From a bacterium 1XD42-76 (lineage in GTDB: Bacteria; Bacillota; Clostridia; Lachnospirales; Lachnospiraceae), in the NCBI GenBank assembly GCA_009917545.1, contig QZDW01000027.1:1-43476 (forward strand): 43,476 bases of DNA, read 5' to 3'. Of this stretch, positions 6,705 through 15,818 are shown in pieces. The notes below the pieces were generated by a model that saw nothing but the letters and a program-made list of their open reading frames with translations, made no database searches and was not told the origin of the DNA. Each line of letters starts with the position of its first letter. Position 1 is the first letter of the stretch. A program made the position numbers and the translations under genes.

Positions 6705-8774
6705 CTATTTATTTTTTACAAAGCCGCATGTCTCATTGGCACACACTAGCTTGTTCCCTTTTTCTATCATATACCCGCCGCATTGCGGACATTTTTCCTT
6801 CGACGGTTTCTGCCAGGACATGAAGTCACAGTCCGGATTGGCCTCACAGCCGTAATATTTTCTTCCTTTTTTCGTTTTTCTTAAAATAACCTCTTTGCCG
6901 CATTTGGGGCAGGGGATCCCGGTCTTTTCAAGATACGGCTTTGTATTTTTACAGTCAGGAAAGCCCGGGCAGGCCAGGAATTTCCCGTGCGGACCATATT
7001 TAATCACCATCCTGCGGCCGCAGAGCTCACACACCTCATCCGATTCCTCATCTGCAATGTGTACAGCCTCCAGGGTCGCCTTGGCTTCATCCACAGCCTC
7101 GATCAGATCAGGATAGAAGTTTCTCACCACAGTTTTCCATTCCGTCTGCCCTTCCCCTACGCTGTCCAGCAAAAATTCCAGATTAGCCGTGAAATTGATA
7201 TCCACAATGCTGGGGAAGCATTGTTTCATGATCCGGTTGACAACCTCCCCCAGCTCTGTTACATACAGGTTCTTATTTTCCTTTACGATATATCTTCTTG
7301 CCAGGAGCGTTGTGATGGTAGGCGCATACGTACTGGGGCGTCCGATCCCCTGCTCCTCCATTGCCTTAACTAAGGACGCTTCGGTATAATGTGCGGCAGG
7401 CTGTGTAAAATGCTGGGCACTGAGCAGTTCCTCCAGCCGGAGTTCCTCGCCTTTTTCCAATTCTGCCAGAGTCTGCGTCTTTTCTTCTTTTTCACCAGCC
7501 TCTGTATAGACTGACATGAAGCCGTCAAATTTAAGTCTGGAGGCCGTCATACCAAACTGATTACCCCCGGCGTCGATCTTCACGGACGTCGTTTCATAGA
7601 CGGCTCCGCTCATGCGGCTGGCAGCAAACCGCATCCAGATCAGCTGATACAGCCGGAACTGGTCCCTGGAAAGGGAATCCTTGACCTTAGTGGGAGTCAG
7701 CGTGATATCGGTTGGGCGGATTGCTTCATGCGCGTCCTGAATCTTTTCATTCGTTTTCTTTACCGCATTTCCTGTGGAAATGTATTCCTTACCATACTGC
7801 TCTTCGATAAACTGCCGGGCGCTCTGGTCCGCCTCTGCGGCCACCCTTGTGGAATCGGTTCGCAGATATGTGATAAGTCCCAGCGTTCCATGTCCCTTGA
7901 TATCCACGCCCTCATAGAGCTGCTGCGCCAGACGCATTGTTTTCTGGGTTGAAAAATTCAATGCCTTTGACGCCTCCTGCTGCAAGGTGCTCGTCGTGAA
8001 GGGAACAGGCGCTTTCTTTGTCCGCTCGCCGTTTTTAATTTCCGATACGATAAACTTCTGTCCCTTTAAAGACGCTGTAATCTCGTCGAGCTCCTGCTGG
8101 CTTCCTATCTCACTTTTGCCATTTTTATCTTTATGGAATTTCGCCATCATCGGCTTTTTGGCCCCGGCCGCCTTAAGGCTCGCTTCCAGACTCCAATATT
8201 CCTGGGGGATAAAGGCAGCGATCTCATCCTCCCGGTCGCAGACCATCCGCAGGGCCGCAGACTGGACACGTCCGGCGCTTAACCCTCTTTTTACCTTCTC
8301 CCACAAGATCGGGCTGATGCTGTAACCCACCATCCGGTCCAGGATACGTCTTGTCTGCTGGGCGTCCACAAGCCCCATATCGAGCTCTCTCGGCGCTTTT
8401 AAAGAAGCCTTGACCGCATTCTTTGTAATCTCGTTAAAGCTGATACGATACACTTTTTTTTCTGTTCCTTCATTCAGCTTTAACGCTTTTGTGAGGTGCC
8501 AGGAAATCGCCTCGCCCTCCCGGTCCGGGTCGGTCGCCAGATAAATCTTGTCGGCTTTTTTTACTTCCTTTCTCAGCTTGGCGAGCGTATCCCCTTTTCC
8601 GCGGATGGTAATGTACTTCGGTTCGTAATCGTGCTCCACGTCAATGCCAAGCTGGCTTTTGGGAAGGTCGCGGACATGCCCGCCGGATGCATCCACCTCG
8701 AAATTGCTGCCCAGAAATTTCTTTATCGTCTTCACCTTTGCGGGAGACTCCACTATTACCAGACTGTTCGCCAT
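6705..8774 (-). CDS. topA: DNA topoisomerase I (type IA)
   Basis: A 689-residue type IA topoisomerase, which relaxes negative supercoils by a transient 5'-phosphotyrosine single-strand break. The TOPRIM domain opens the protein (SLVIVESPAKVKTIKKFLG, then TDPDREGEAISWHL). The active-site Tyr lies in LITYLRTDSTRV. Three zinc-ribbon repeats end the protein (CELCGRRM, CPKCGKEV, CPQCGGYM with later Cys pairs). The ATG at 8774 is chosen because TOPRIM starts there; the open frame extends 61 codons upstream but only over the end of dprA. It lies seven bases after dprA, as in the common dprA-topA arrangement. Confidence 0.96.
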   Translation of the reverse strand: MANSLVIVESPAKVKTIKKFLGSNFEVDASGGHVRDLPKSQLGIDVEHDYEPKYITIRGKGDTLAKLRKEVKKADKIYLATDPDREGEAISWHLTKALKLNEGTEKKVYRISFNEITKNAVKASLKAPRELDMGLVDAQQTRRILDRMVGYSISPILWEKVKRGLSAGRVQSAALRMVCDREDEIAAFIPQEYWSLEASLKAAGAKKPMMAKFHKDKNGKSEIGSQQELDEITASLKGQKFIVSEIKNGERTKKAPVPFTTSTLQQEASKALNFSTQKTMRLAQQLYEGVDIKGHGTLGLITYLRTDSTRVAAEADQSARQFIEEQYGKEYISTGNAVKKTNEKIQDAHEAIRPTDITLTPTKVKDSLSRDQFRLYQLIWMRFAASRMSGAVYETTSVKIDAGGNQFGMTASRLKFDGFMSVYTEAGEKEEKTQTLAELEKGEELRLEELLSAQHFTQPAAHYTEASLVKAMEEQGIGRPSTYAPTITTLLARRYIVKENKNLYVTELGEVVNRIMKQCFPSIVDINFTANLEFLLDSVGEGQTEWKTVVRNFYPDLIEAVDEAKATLEAVHIADEESDEVCELCGRRMVIKYGPHGKFLACPGFPDCKNTKPYLEKTGIPCPKCGKEVILRKTKKGRKYYGCEANPDCDFMSWQKPSKEKCPQCGGYMIEKGNKLVCANETCGFVKNK

Positions 8775-8781
8775 AACTACC

Positions 8782-9873
8782 TCACAACCTTTTGCAAAAA
8801 TATTGATTTCCGACTCTGTATAAAAGCCCCGCAAGCTCCAGCTCCAGAATGCATTCCATACATTCCGTGATGCCAAGGCCGCAGAGTTCCATGATTTCTT
8901 CCAGATGTTTTGGTCGTAAATCCAAGCAACTATACACCAATTTTTCTCTCTTGGCAAGTCTGTTTTCGTTTTTTTTACTAATTGTTATTTTTTTCTCATA
9001 CTGGACGCCCAGATATTCCAGCACATCTGCCGGGGTTAAAGCTGCCTGCGCTCCGCTCTGAATCAGCCGGTTACAGCCCGCGCTTAAGGGATCCGTGAGC
9101 CGCCCGGGAATGGCAAATACCTCTTTCCCCTGCTCCAGGGCGAGATCTGCCGTGATTAAGGAGCCGCTTTTTTCCCTCGCTTCAATCACAATCACGACAT
9201 CAGAAAACGCGCTGATGACACGGTTACGCATAGGAAAATTCATTGCCTGCGGCGAGCTCCCGGGTAAAAATTCACTGATAAGCCCGCCGGATTCCTGGAT
9301 TCTGGAGAACAGCGGGTAATTCTCACGTGGATAGCAGATATCGACTCCACAGCCTAAGACGGCAAAGGAACAATTTGAAAACTCCAGCGAACCATCGTGA
9401 GCCGCTCCGTCAATCCCAAGTGCCAGGCCGCTTATAATCTGCACGCCTTCCTCTGCCAGCCCGCGCGCAAATACTCTCGCAAGCTGCCTGCCATATTCCG
9501 TACAGCCCCTGGCACCGACAATAGCAACGGACGGCCGTTCCTCCTCCGGAAGCCTGCCTTTTACGAATAATCCAGCCGGGCTGTCGTGAAATGGCCTCAG
9601 CCGTTGCGGGTATTCCTGGTCTGTCATGGCGAGAAAACGGATCCCTCTTGCCGCCAGACCATCATATTCTCTCTGCAGATCGTCTGTTTTCTTTCTGTTC
9701 TCCAAAAATGCTTCCTGCTGCTGTGCCTCCAGAACTTTACAGGCTGCGATCTCATTCTTCCCTGCATTCCAGATTGCCCGGAAGCTCCCAAAATATTCAT
9801 ATAATCTGCGAATGGAAACAGCTCCCAATCCCGGTATATGACAAAGCCAGTACAGATATTCCTTTTCTGACAT
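8782..9873 (-). CDS. dprA: DNA-processing protein DprA/Smf
   Basis: A 363-residue DprA, which binds incoming single-stranded DNA and loads RecA during natural transformation. It has an N-terminal helix-hairpin-helix/SAM-like region (HIPGLGAVSIRRLYEYFG). A Rossmann-type core follows, with VAIVGARGCTEYGRQLA, SGLALGIDGAAHDGSL and GCGVDICYPRENYPLF, and then NRVISAFSDVVIVIEAREKSG. A C-terminal winged-helix region (about residues 300-363) ends the protein. GGAGG precedes the ATG. It sits between yifB and topA, all on the minus strand, and a repeat copy separates it from yifB. Competence has not been shown for most Lachnospiraceae, so its role may be general recombination. Confidence 0.95.
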   Translation of the reverse strand: MSEKEYLYWLCHIPGLGAVSIRRLYEYFGSFRAIWNAGKNEIAACKVLEAQQQEAFLENRKKTDDLQREYDGLAARGIRFLAMTDQEYPQRLRPFHDSPAGLFVKGRLPEEERPSVAIVGARGCTEYGRQLARVFARGLAEEGVQIISGLALGIDGAAHDGSLEFSNCSFAVLGCGVDICYPRENYPLFSRIQESGGLISEFLPGSSPQAMNFPMRNRVISAFSDVVIVIEAREKSGSLITADLALEQGKEVFAIPGRLTDPLSAGCNRLIQSGAQAALTPADVLEYLGVQYEKKITISKKNENRLAKREKLVYSCLDLRPKHLEEIMELCGLGITECMECILELELAGLLYRVGNQYFCKRL

Positions 9874-9969
9874 AAGTATCTCCTCCCTGCCATGTATCCT
9901 TTCTGCTTATACATTTTTTCTACTCATGTATGCTTTCCTCTCCTGACTGCCCCGATGTTGAACACTGTT

Positions 9970-10087
9970 TTTACTTTAAAAGTCCATCGTTGCAGGCGAT
10001 CTAAGCTCAGGGATGCCTAATGCGCCGGAACAACTTTCATTCATAGTGGTGCGCTCACCTGTGGGTGCAGGAAGGCTACTGTAAAAG
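9970..10087 (+). repeat. Dispersed structured repeat, copy B
   Basis: Copy B contains TTTACTTTAAAAGTCC, a hairpin (ATCGTT/GGCGAT with G-T pairs), CTCAGGGATGCCTAATGCGC, a second hairpin (GCGC/GTGC), GCAGGAAGG and an ACTGTAAAAGT edge. It lies between dprA and yifB. Its last bases abut the yifB stop codon at 10088-10090. Confidence 0.7.
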
Positions 10088-11617
10088 TTACCAGTACCGT
10101 TCCTTGATCTGCATATAGGACACAGCTTCACAGAGATGCCTTCGGCCGATTTCCGGAGCACCTTCCAGATCAGCGGCCGTCCTTGCCACCTTAAGAATCC
10201 GGTCATACGTCCGTGCACTGAGCTGAATTTGTGTAAAGACATCCTTCATAAATGCATTCTCCTCTTTCCCCAGCACACAATACGTCCTGACCTGTTTCCC
10301 ATTCATCTCACCGTTACAGAAAATCCCCAGTCCCCGGAAGCGTTCCGCCTGAATCTGCCTGGCTCCCTCCACCCGGCAGCGTATCGCGGCGGAGCTTTCA
10401 TTTTCCCCGGAGCAGAGCATCTCATGGTAGGTAACGGCCGCCGCTTCCACACAGATATCCATCCGGTCAAGAAGTGGCCTGGAAATCCTTCCCAGATACC
10501 GTTTTCTCTGGGAAGGTGTACAGGTGCAGCGCTCCATATCCGGATAGAAGCCACAGAGGCAGGGATTCATTGCCGCCACAAGCTGGAACCTGGCCGGAAA
10601 GCAGTATGTCCCGCGTACCCGGGAAATCGTAACCATGTGTTCCTCCAAAGGCTGCCTCAGAGATTCCAGCGCCTGACGGTCCATCTCCGGCAGCTCATCA
10701 AGGAACAGAATTCCTCCGGTCGCAAGCGAAATCTCTCCCGGTCTGGGGCGCGCCCCTCCTCCTGACAGCGCCTGCGCAGAGATCGTGTGATGCGGCGCGC
10801 GGAAAGGCCTATGGGTAATCAATGGTTCCTTTTCTGACAAAAGATGGCTCACACTGTAAATTTTGGAAATCTCTATGCTTTCCTCAAGTCCCATTGCAGG
10901 CATAATTGTGGGCATACGCCTGGCAACCATTGTCTTTCCGGAGCCGGCCGGGCCGATCATCAGCAGGTTGTGCATACCGGCTGCTGCCACTTCTGCCGCC
11001 CTTCTTAATAACGGCTGACCGTTGATTTCCGAAAAGTCAACCGAATACTGATTGAATGAAATCTTTTTTAACATCTCCGGCTCCCTCTGGTATTCCAGAA
11101 CAGGCCTGCTCCCGGTCAGCATTTCATAGAGCTCCCTTAATGTTCCTGTCTCAACCAGGGCGATACCATCCACCACAGCCGCTTCTCTGATATTTTCTGC
11201 GGGAAGAAAAATTCTGCTAAAGCCGCTCTTTTTGGCAAAATCCGCCAATACCAGCGCGCCGGGAATCCCTTTTACCTTCCCGTCCAGACCCAGTTCCCCT
11301 GCAAATACGGCATGTTCAAGCGGCAGGGACGGAATCTTCCCGTATGCTGCCAACACAGCCGCCGCGATAGCCAGGTCAAAGCCTGTGCCGTCTTTCTTAA
11401 AATCTGCTGGTGACAGATTCACTGTGACCCGCTTGGGCAAAAGGTTGAGCCCCAGATTGCGGATCGCAGTCCTCACGCGGTCCTGCGCCTCACGAAGTTC
11501 CGAGGTCAGATATCCCACCAGTGAGAATCCCGGCAGACCGTCGCTGACATCCGCCTCAACCGAGACCGGCACCCCGTCCGTCCCGCTCAGATAGATGCTG
11601 TTAATTTTACTGAACAA
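10088..11617 (-). CDS. yifB: YifB/ComM family Mg-chelatase-like AAA+ ATPase
   Basis: A 509-residue AAA+ protein of the YifB/ComM family; in Vibrio, ComM is a helicase that promotes branch migration during transformation. The N-terminal LonS5/ChlI-like domain spans about residues 1-170. The AAA+ core has Walker A GPAGSGKTMVARR, Walker B GGILFLDELPEMDRQAL and SRVRGTYCFPARFQLVAAMN. A C-terminal Mg-chelatase domain has RTYDRILKVARTAADL. The start is TTG at 11617, supported by AAGGAG seven bases upstream and by the usual N-terminal sequence (SKINSIYLSGTDG). It is upstream of dprA, fitting a DNA-processing role. Repeat copies flank both ends. Confidence 0.93.
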   Translation of the reverse strand: MFSKINSIYLSGTDGVPVSVEADVSDGLPGFSLVGYLTSELREAQDRVRTAIRNLGLNLLPKRVTVNLSPADFKKDGTGFDLAIAAAVLAAYGKIPSLPLEHAVFAGELGLDGKVKGIPGALVLADFAKKSGFSRIFLPAENIREAAVVDGIALVETGTLRELYEMLTGSRPVLEYQREPEMLKKISFNQYSVDFSEINGQPLLRRAAEVAAAGMHNLLMIGPAGSGKTMVARRMPTIMPAMGLEESIEISKIYSVSHLLSEKEPLITHRPFRAPHHTISAQALSGGGARPRPGEISLATGGILFLDELPEMDRQALESLRQPLEEHMVTISRVRGTYCFPARFQLVAAMNPCLCGFYPDMERCTCTPSQRKRYLGRISRPLLDRMDICVEAAAVTYHEMLCSGENESSAAIRCRVEGARQIQAERFRGLGIFCNGEMNGKQVRTYCVLGKEENAFMKDVFTQIQLSARTYDRILKVARTAADLEGAPEIGRRHLCEAVSYMQIKERYW

Positions 11618-11702
11618 GCAAAATCTCCTTTATGTAATTCATCGTGATTATGGATTTTCAATGATACGCCAGTATGGCTCAGAACATAAGATGCGCACGA
11701 TT

Positions 11703-11824
11703 TTCCTATAAAAATCCGCCGCCGAAAAGCGGCATACATTCAGGGATGCCAAATGCGCCTGAATTACTCTCTTTCATTGTGGTACGCCCACTCGCGGGCG
11801 CAGGAAGGTTTATTTATGGAAAGT
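11703..11824 (+). repeat. Dispersed structured repeat, copy C
   Basis: Copy C has hairpin 1 GCCGC/GCGGC, then ATTCAGGGATGCCAAATGCG, hairpin 2 CGCCC/GGGCG, then GCAGGAAGG and a TTTATGGAAAGT edge. The stems differ in sequence from copies A, B and E but still pair. It is upstream of yifB. Confidence 0.7.
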
Positions 11825-12146
11825 TTATTTTAATGGAAGGTTCTGCATTTTCGCGCAGGAAAACCAGCACAAGAAATATCATAGAAATACTGAAAAAATA
11901 CAGACAGACTACGGTCTGCCTCAACTGGCAGGCAGCATTACCGTCGTCAAGTGAATCCACCTCTTAGTAATCTCCTGCATCAAAACCGTGGTGGATGCTA
12001 TAACTATATCCGATTTTTTATAAAAATTCAAGAGCAAATTTGTAAAACTCAACTGCTAAGATTCGAGGCCCATATTCAGGGCAAAAAGGCCGGCAGCAAC
12101 CAAGCCGACAATTTTTGCCAGACCGTCATAAAACCTCCCGGGACGG
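11825..12146. other. Intergenic stretch between repeats C and D
   Basis: No credible gene. It holds a hairpin at 12080-12119 (GGCAAAAA/TTTTTGCC with an inner GGC/GCC pair), which could terminate transcription from either side. Confidence 0.4.
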
Positions 12147-12175
12147 TTGCATTTTCTCCGGTTTTATAATATGAT
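12147..12175 (+). promoter_or_regulatory. Probable tmcAL promoter
   Basis: TTGCAT (12147-12152), 17-base spacer, TATGAT (12170-12175). Repeat copy D lies between this promoter and the start codon, so the repeat would be transcribed into the tmcAL leader. Confidence 0.55.
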
Positions 12176-12201
12176 ACCAGAATCAATACACGTGAGACTG
12201 G

Positions 12202-12262
12202 TTATTATGAAAGTCCGCCGTTGACAGACGGCATACATCCAGGGATACCGCAGGCAAACCCG
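12202..12262 (+). repeat. Dispersed structured repeat, partial copy D
   Basis: Copy D keeps only the first half: a TTATTATGAAAGTCCGCCG edge, hairpin 1 (GCCGT/ACGGC) and CATCCAGGGATACC. It then diverges before the tmcAL ribosome site. It would form part of the tmcAL 5' leader. Confidence 0.55.
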
Positions 12263-12285
12263 GCAGACGATCAAAAGGAGCAGCC

Positions 12286-13536
12286 ATGAAAACAGTAGGT
12301 ATCATTGCAGAATACAATCCCTTCCACAACGGACACCTCTACCAACTTAACAAAGCCAGGGAATGCACGGGAGCAGACTATGCCGTTATTGTCATGAGCG
12401 GCGACTACACACAGCGCGGGCAGCCCACCATCTATGCCAAATCCATGCGTGCCAGATGTGCGCTCCTCTCCGGGGCTGATCTGGTGATCGAGATGCCTGT
12501 CTTTGGTTCCGTTGCCAGCGCCGCGGATTTTGCGGAATGCGGCGTTTCCCTGCTAAATGAAATGGGCATTGTCGATACCCTCTGTTTCGGCAGCGAATGC
12601 GGCGATCCTGACCTTCTCATGAACCGCGCCGCGCTTTTATCGGAAGAAACTCCTGAAATCTCCCTGCTGATCAAAAAGTATTTAAAGGCGGGACTCACCT
12701 GGCCGAAAGCCAGAGAACAGGCCTATCAGGCATTCTACGCTGATTTTTCCATACATTCGCCCAATGATATCCTGGCAGTTGAATACATCCGTGCGTTAAA
12801 AAAGCTGCGTTCCCCAATCCGGCCAGCCGCCATCCGGCGCATCGGCCCAGGATACCACAGCCTGCAAAACGATGGTTCTTTCGCCTCTGCCACGGCTGTC
12901 AGAGCCGCCATCTTAAACGGCGATACCGCTTTCCAACAGTCTGCGCTCCCTGCCTCTTTCTGGACAAGCCGCGCAGTGGAATACAGTACGGAGATTGGTT
13001 TCGATGACTTTTCTCTCCTCTTAAATCAGAAGCTGCTCTCCATGACGCCGGATGCTGTCCGTCTCGTCAGCCAGATGCCCGAAAGTCTTGCCCGTAAATT
13101 GTACCGGGAGCGTCTGCATTTTTTAAGCGCTTCTGGACGTGCCGCTGCCTCAAAAGACCGCCAGTATACGTATACCAGAGTCTGCCGCTGCCTGATGAAT
13201 GTGATTCTTAGCATTACCAAAGACGATACAGAACAGTTCAAGGCATTTCGGAGCGCACCCTGGATCCGCGTTCTCGGCTTTCGGCGCAGCGCAGCCCCTC
13301 TGCTTTCCCTGCTAAATCAGAACGCCCGCGTTCCGGTCATCACCAAAACAGCCGCCGCAGGCAAAACACTCTCCGGCGCCAGGGCGGCTCTGTTCGAAAA
13401 ACATCTGCAGGCCTCAGAGTTGTACCGGATGATCGGGGAAGCAAAATGCAGCGGGCACTGCCTGCATAATACTCCCCAAAATACGGCCGGGCAAACTGGC
13501 AAAAACGAGTTCACCCGGCCGCTTATTATCATTTAA
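12286..13536 (+). CDS. tmcAL: tRNA(Met) cytidine acetate ligase (TmcAL/YlbM)
   Basis: A 416-residue TmcAL, which uses ATP and acetate to make N4-acetylcytidine at the wobble base of elongator tRNA(Met). The HIGH-type nucleotidyltransferase signature is clear near the N terminus: VGIIAEYNPFHNGHLYQL. The downstream SGDYTQRGQPTIYAKSMRA and DLVIEMPVFGSVASAADFA blocks are also typical. Length matches the family. AAAGGAG precedes the ATG. It is alone on the plus strand among minus-strand housekeeping genes and converges on the methyltransferase gene. The C-terminal 30 residues look less conserved. I am confident in the family. Confidence 0.93.
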   Translation: MKTVGIIAEYNPFHNGHLYQLNKARECTGADYAVIVMSGDYTQRGQPTIYAKSMRARCALLSGADLVIEMPVFGSVASAADFAECGVSLLNEMGIVDTLCFGSECGDPDLLMNRAALLSEETPEISLLIKKYLKAGLTWPKAREQAYQAFYADFSIHSPNDILAVEYIRALKKLRSPIRPAAIRRIGPGYHSLQNDGSFASATAVRAAILNGDTAFQQSALPASFWTSRAVEYSTEIGFDDFSLLLNQKLLSMTPDAVRLVSQMPESLARKLYRERLHFLSASGRAAASKDRQYTYTRVCRCLMNVILSITKDDTEQFKAFRSAPWIRVLGFRRSAAPLLSLLNQNARVPVITKTAAAGKTLSGARAALFEKHLQASELYRMIGEAKCSGHCLHNTPQNTAGQTGKNEFTRPLIII

Positions 13537-13539
13537 AAA

Positions 13540-13566
13540 GGGAACATGGAAGTTTTTCCTGACCCT
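13540..13566 (-). terminator. Possible terminator of the polA-coaE-methyltransferase block
   Basis: Imperfect hairpin (AGGG..GGAA / TTCC..CCCT) with four T residues on the minus strand, in the 34-base gap between convergent genes. Confidence 0.35.
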
Positions 13567-13570
13567 GTTT

Positions 13571-14812
13571 TCAGGCTTCTTCCGCCTCCGTCGCTTTGGC
13601 TTTTAATAACCGCCAGAGCGTCGGCTCCACATGGAGCTCCTTCATGAGCCGTTCTGTGGCATCCCCTGCCTGTGAGTGTTCCGTGCCGCCCTTTCGATTC
13701 CTCTTTTTGACTGCACGGATCAAGAGGTTTTTCGGTGTGTGCTCCATGTCGATGAATTCCAGAATCTGTACCTGATAGCCCTCTGCCTCCAGAAGCTTTG
13801 CCCTGAGCGCGTCTGTAAACAAAGCTGCCATCCGTTCCCGGATGATTCCATACTGGAACACAGGAGCCAGGAGCTCATTTTCCATCTGCCCGTTCAGCTC
13901 ATGCTGACAGCAGGGAACTGACAGAATCACCTTCGCTCCCCAGCGTACCGCCTTCTCCAGAGCAAAATCCGTGGCTGTATCGCATGCATGGAGCGTCACC
14001 ACCATGTCCACCTGTTCCACGCCCTCATACGACGCGATATCCCCGGTAAAAAAACTTAATTTATCATATCCGTACCGTCTGGCTAACCCGCTGCATTTTG
14101 CAATCACGTCATCTTTTAAATCGAGACCGATGATGCGGACCGGGTAGCCTCTAAGCTCCCGCAGATAATAGTACATGGCAAAGGTCAAATATGATTTTCC
14201 ACAGCCGAAATCGAGAATGACCGATTCCCGCGTCTTATCAAGCCGTGGCAGGACATCTTCGATAAATTCCAGAAAACGGTTGATCTGCCGGAATTTGTCA
14301 TAGCGCGCACGCACCACTTTCCCCTCAGGCGTCATCACGCCCAGATCAATGAGGAATGGGACGGGAATCCCCTCGGCCAGTATATAATTCTTTTTGCGGT
14401 CATGCGAAAGTGCGTTCCGCCAGGCCTCTGTGAGGTCAGGACTCTGTGCCGGTGTTCCTTTGACATTTGGAGCGGCGGCTCCTGGCCTCTGTTTCACCTT
14501 GGCCGTTATTTTTCCCTTTTTACTTACCAGAACAGAGACAGCCCGGTCTGCCATCTCAGCCTGCAGCTGCCGGAAGGTGTTTCCAAGCATCCCCAGAACA
14601 TAGTCTGCTGCCTCCTCCCTTTCCAGATTCCTGTGAAAAACCTGCTTCCCGCGAAACTCTTCCGCCTGAAACCGAAACAAATCCCCGAGAAGCACGGGAT
14701 GAATCCGCACTTTTAAATAATTGCCCTGATCCGTCCTGCCGCTCAGAATCATCTGCATCGGCTTTCCGTCCAGACATGTGAGAAGTAATTCTCTGAGTTC
14801 TGCCCTTTCCAC
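13571..14812 (-). CDS. SAM-dependent methyltransferase (Methyltransf_32 type)
   Basis: A 413-residue class I methyltransferase. The SAM-binding motif I is ILDFGCGKSYLTFAMYYYL (about residues 200-220), followed by IIGLDLKDDVI and the VVTLHACDTATDFAL segment typical of the PF13679 group. An N-terminal region of about 130 residues and a basic C-terminal tail flank this core. The substrate is unknown; relatives are poorly characterised. The start appears to be GTG at 14812 (VERAELREL), since no in-frame ATG lies near, and the ribosome site is weak (GGGGCTGG). It is the last gene of the polA-coaE-walJ run and is preceded by a short interrupted frame. Confidence 0.8.
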   Translation of the reverse strand: MERAELRELLLTCLDGKPMQMILSGRTDQGNYLKVRIHPVLLGDLFRFQAEEFRGKQVFHRNLEREEAADYVLGMLGNTFRQLQAEMADRAVSVLVSKKGKITAKVKQRPGAAAPNVKGTPAQSPDLTEAWRNALSHDRKKNYILAEGIPVPFLIDLGVMTPEGKVVRARYDKFRQINRFLEFIEDVLPRLDKTRESVILDFGCGKSYLTFAMYYYLRELRGYPVRIIGLDLKDDVIAKCSGLARRYGYDKLSFFTGDIASYEGVEQVDMVVTLHACDTATDFALEKAVRWGAKVILSVPCCQHELNGQMENELLAPVFQYGIIRERMAALFTDALRAKLLEAEGYQVQILEFIDMEHTPKNLLIRAVKKRNRKGGTEHSQAGDATERLMKELHVEPTLWRLLKAKATEAEEA

Positions 14813-14830
14813 TCGTTTTTCCAGCCCCTT

Positions 14831-14974
14831 TTACCGTGTATTGAGAGCCGAAACAGATTCCATAACACGAATGAGTTCCGGCATAATATCCAAAGTCAAA
14901 ATTCCATCTGCAATCCTGCCATACTGGTATGCTGCGCGTTCCGGCGATCATGGATCCTGGACCTCTTTCTCCAT
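14831..14974 (-). pseudogene. Small open frame with an in-frame TGA
   Basis: A GGAGGTG site and ATG at 14974 begin MEKEVQDP, then TGA (14948-14950). The same frame then continues for 38 more codons (SPERAAYQYGRIADGILTLD, then IMPELIRVMESVSALNTR) to TAA at 14831-14833, just before the methyltransferase start. The post-stop part reads like a genuine amphipathic small protein. Possible readings are a small gene killed by one nonsense change, a sequencing error, or chance. It fills the gap between walJ and the methyltransferase gene. I do not recognise the family. Confidence 0.4.
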
Positions 14975-15020
14975 CTGCGCACCTCCAGCCTCTAAACCCT
15001 GCGCCTTTCTCTATACACGT

Positions 15021-15818
15021 CTATACTGTCAGGATCTCCGACATCTCATCCCTGCGTGCCACCGCGATATGGAAATCCGAGGCCTGGTACGGGCCTGCTC
15101 CCATATCGACCTCCAGTCTGACCGTCTCGTACGCCAGCTCCGGCATGTTGTTCTCCTTGCTCAGATGACCGAGAAGAATGTATTTTAATTTATCATTCAG
15201 GATACAGTTCAAAAGCCTGCCTGCATTTTCATTCGAAAGATGGCCGAAATCTCCCATAATCCTTCGCTTCAGGTAATATGGATACGGGCCTGTTTCCAGC
15301 ATCCGCAGATCGTGATTGGATTCCAAAAGCACCGCGTTAAGATCGAGGAGATGGTCGATCACATATTGGTTATAATGTCCTAGGTCCGTGATTACGGCAA
15401 TGGATTTCGTTCCCGCCTGGATGCGGTAAGCGACCGGATCTGCCGCGTCATGGTCGATATGGAAGGGGCGTACCGTCATCTCCCCCACCAAAAAATCCGC
15501 GTCCGGAAGAATGGCATGCAAAAGTTCTCCCGGATATTCGCCGAGACTTTTTGTCTTGCGGATCTCCTTAAGCGTACCTTCCGTCGCGTAAACGGGAATC
15601 CCGTATTTCCTCGCCAGCACACCGAGACCTCTGATATGGTCGGAATGCTCGTGTGTGATACAGACAGCGGAAATCTCCGAAGGCTTTAATCCCAGTTCAA
15701 ATAACCCCTTTTCTATCCGCTTGGCGCTGACTCCTGCGTCGATCAGCATGTGAGTCCTCTCAGTCCCCGCATAAATACAGTTACCGCTGCTTCCGCTGGC
15801 GATGCTAACAAATCTCAT
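15021..15818 (-). CDS. walJ: WalJ/YycJ-like metallo-beta-lactamase-fold hydrolase
   Basis: A 265-residue MBL-fold hydrolase. The metal-binding motif HEHSDH is at about residues 56-61 (VCITHEHSDHIRGL), with further ligands likely in FHIDHDAADP, ITDLGHYN and LLGHLSKENN. The N terminus MRFVSIASGSSGNCIYAG is typical of the YycJ/WalJ group, predicted nucleases linked in other Firmicutes to coordination of DNA replication and cell division. Its start overlaps the end of coaE by 14 bases, indicating co-translation. It lies downstream of polA and coaE. The exact substrate is not known from sequence. Confidence 0.88.
   Translation of the reverse strand: MRFVSIASGSSGNCIYAGTERTHMLIDAGVSAKRIEKGLFELGLKPSEISAVCITHEHSDHIRGLGVLARKYGIPVYATEGTLKEIRKTKSLGEYPGELLHAILPDADFLVGEMTVRPFHIDHDAADPVAYRIQAGTKSIAVITDLGHYNQYVIDHLLDLNAVLLESNHDLRMLETGPYPYYLKRRIMGDFGHLSNENAGRLLNCILNDKLKYILLGHLSKENNMPELAYETVRLEVDMGAGPYQASDFHIAVARRDEMSEILTV

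Noticed and set aside
8775-8957. Longer topA N terminus starting at 8957
   Set aside because: It overlaps the dprA 3' end and precedes the conserved TOPRIM start; TOPRIM proteins start near SLVIVESPAK.
10136-10765. Plus-strand open frame of 209 codons opposite yifB
   Set aside because: Antisense to the conserved AAA+ core of yifB; no ribosome site or family resemblance.
5152-12262. Repeat copies considered as a CRISPR array
   Set aside because: Copies are kilobases apart, over 100 bases long, imperfect and separated by genes; no cas gene is present.
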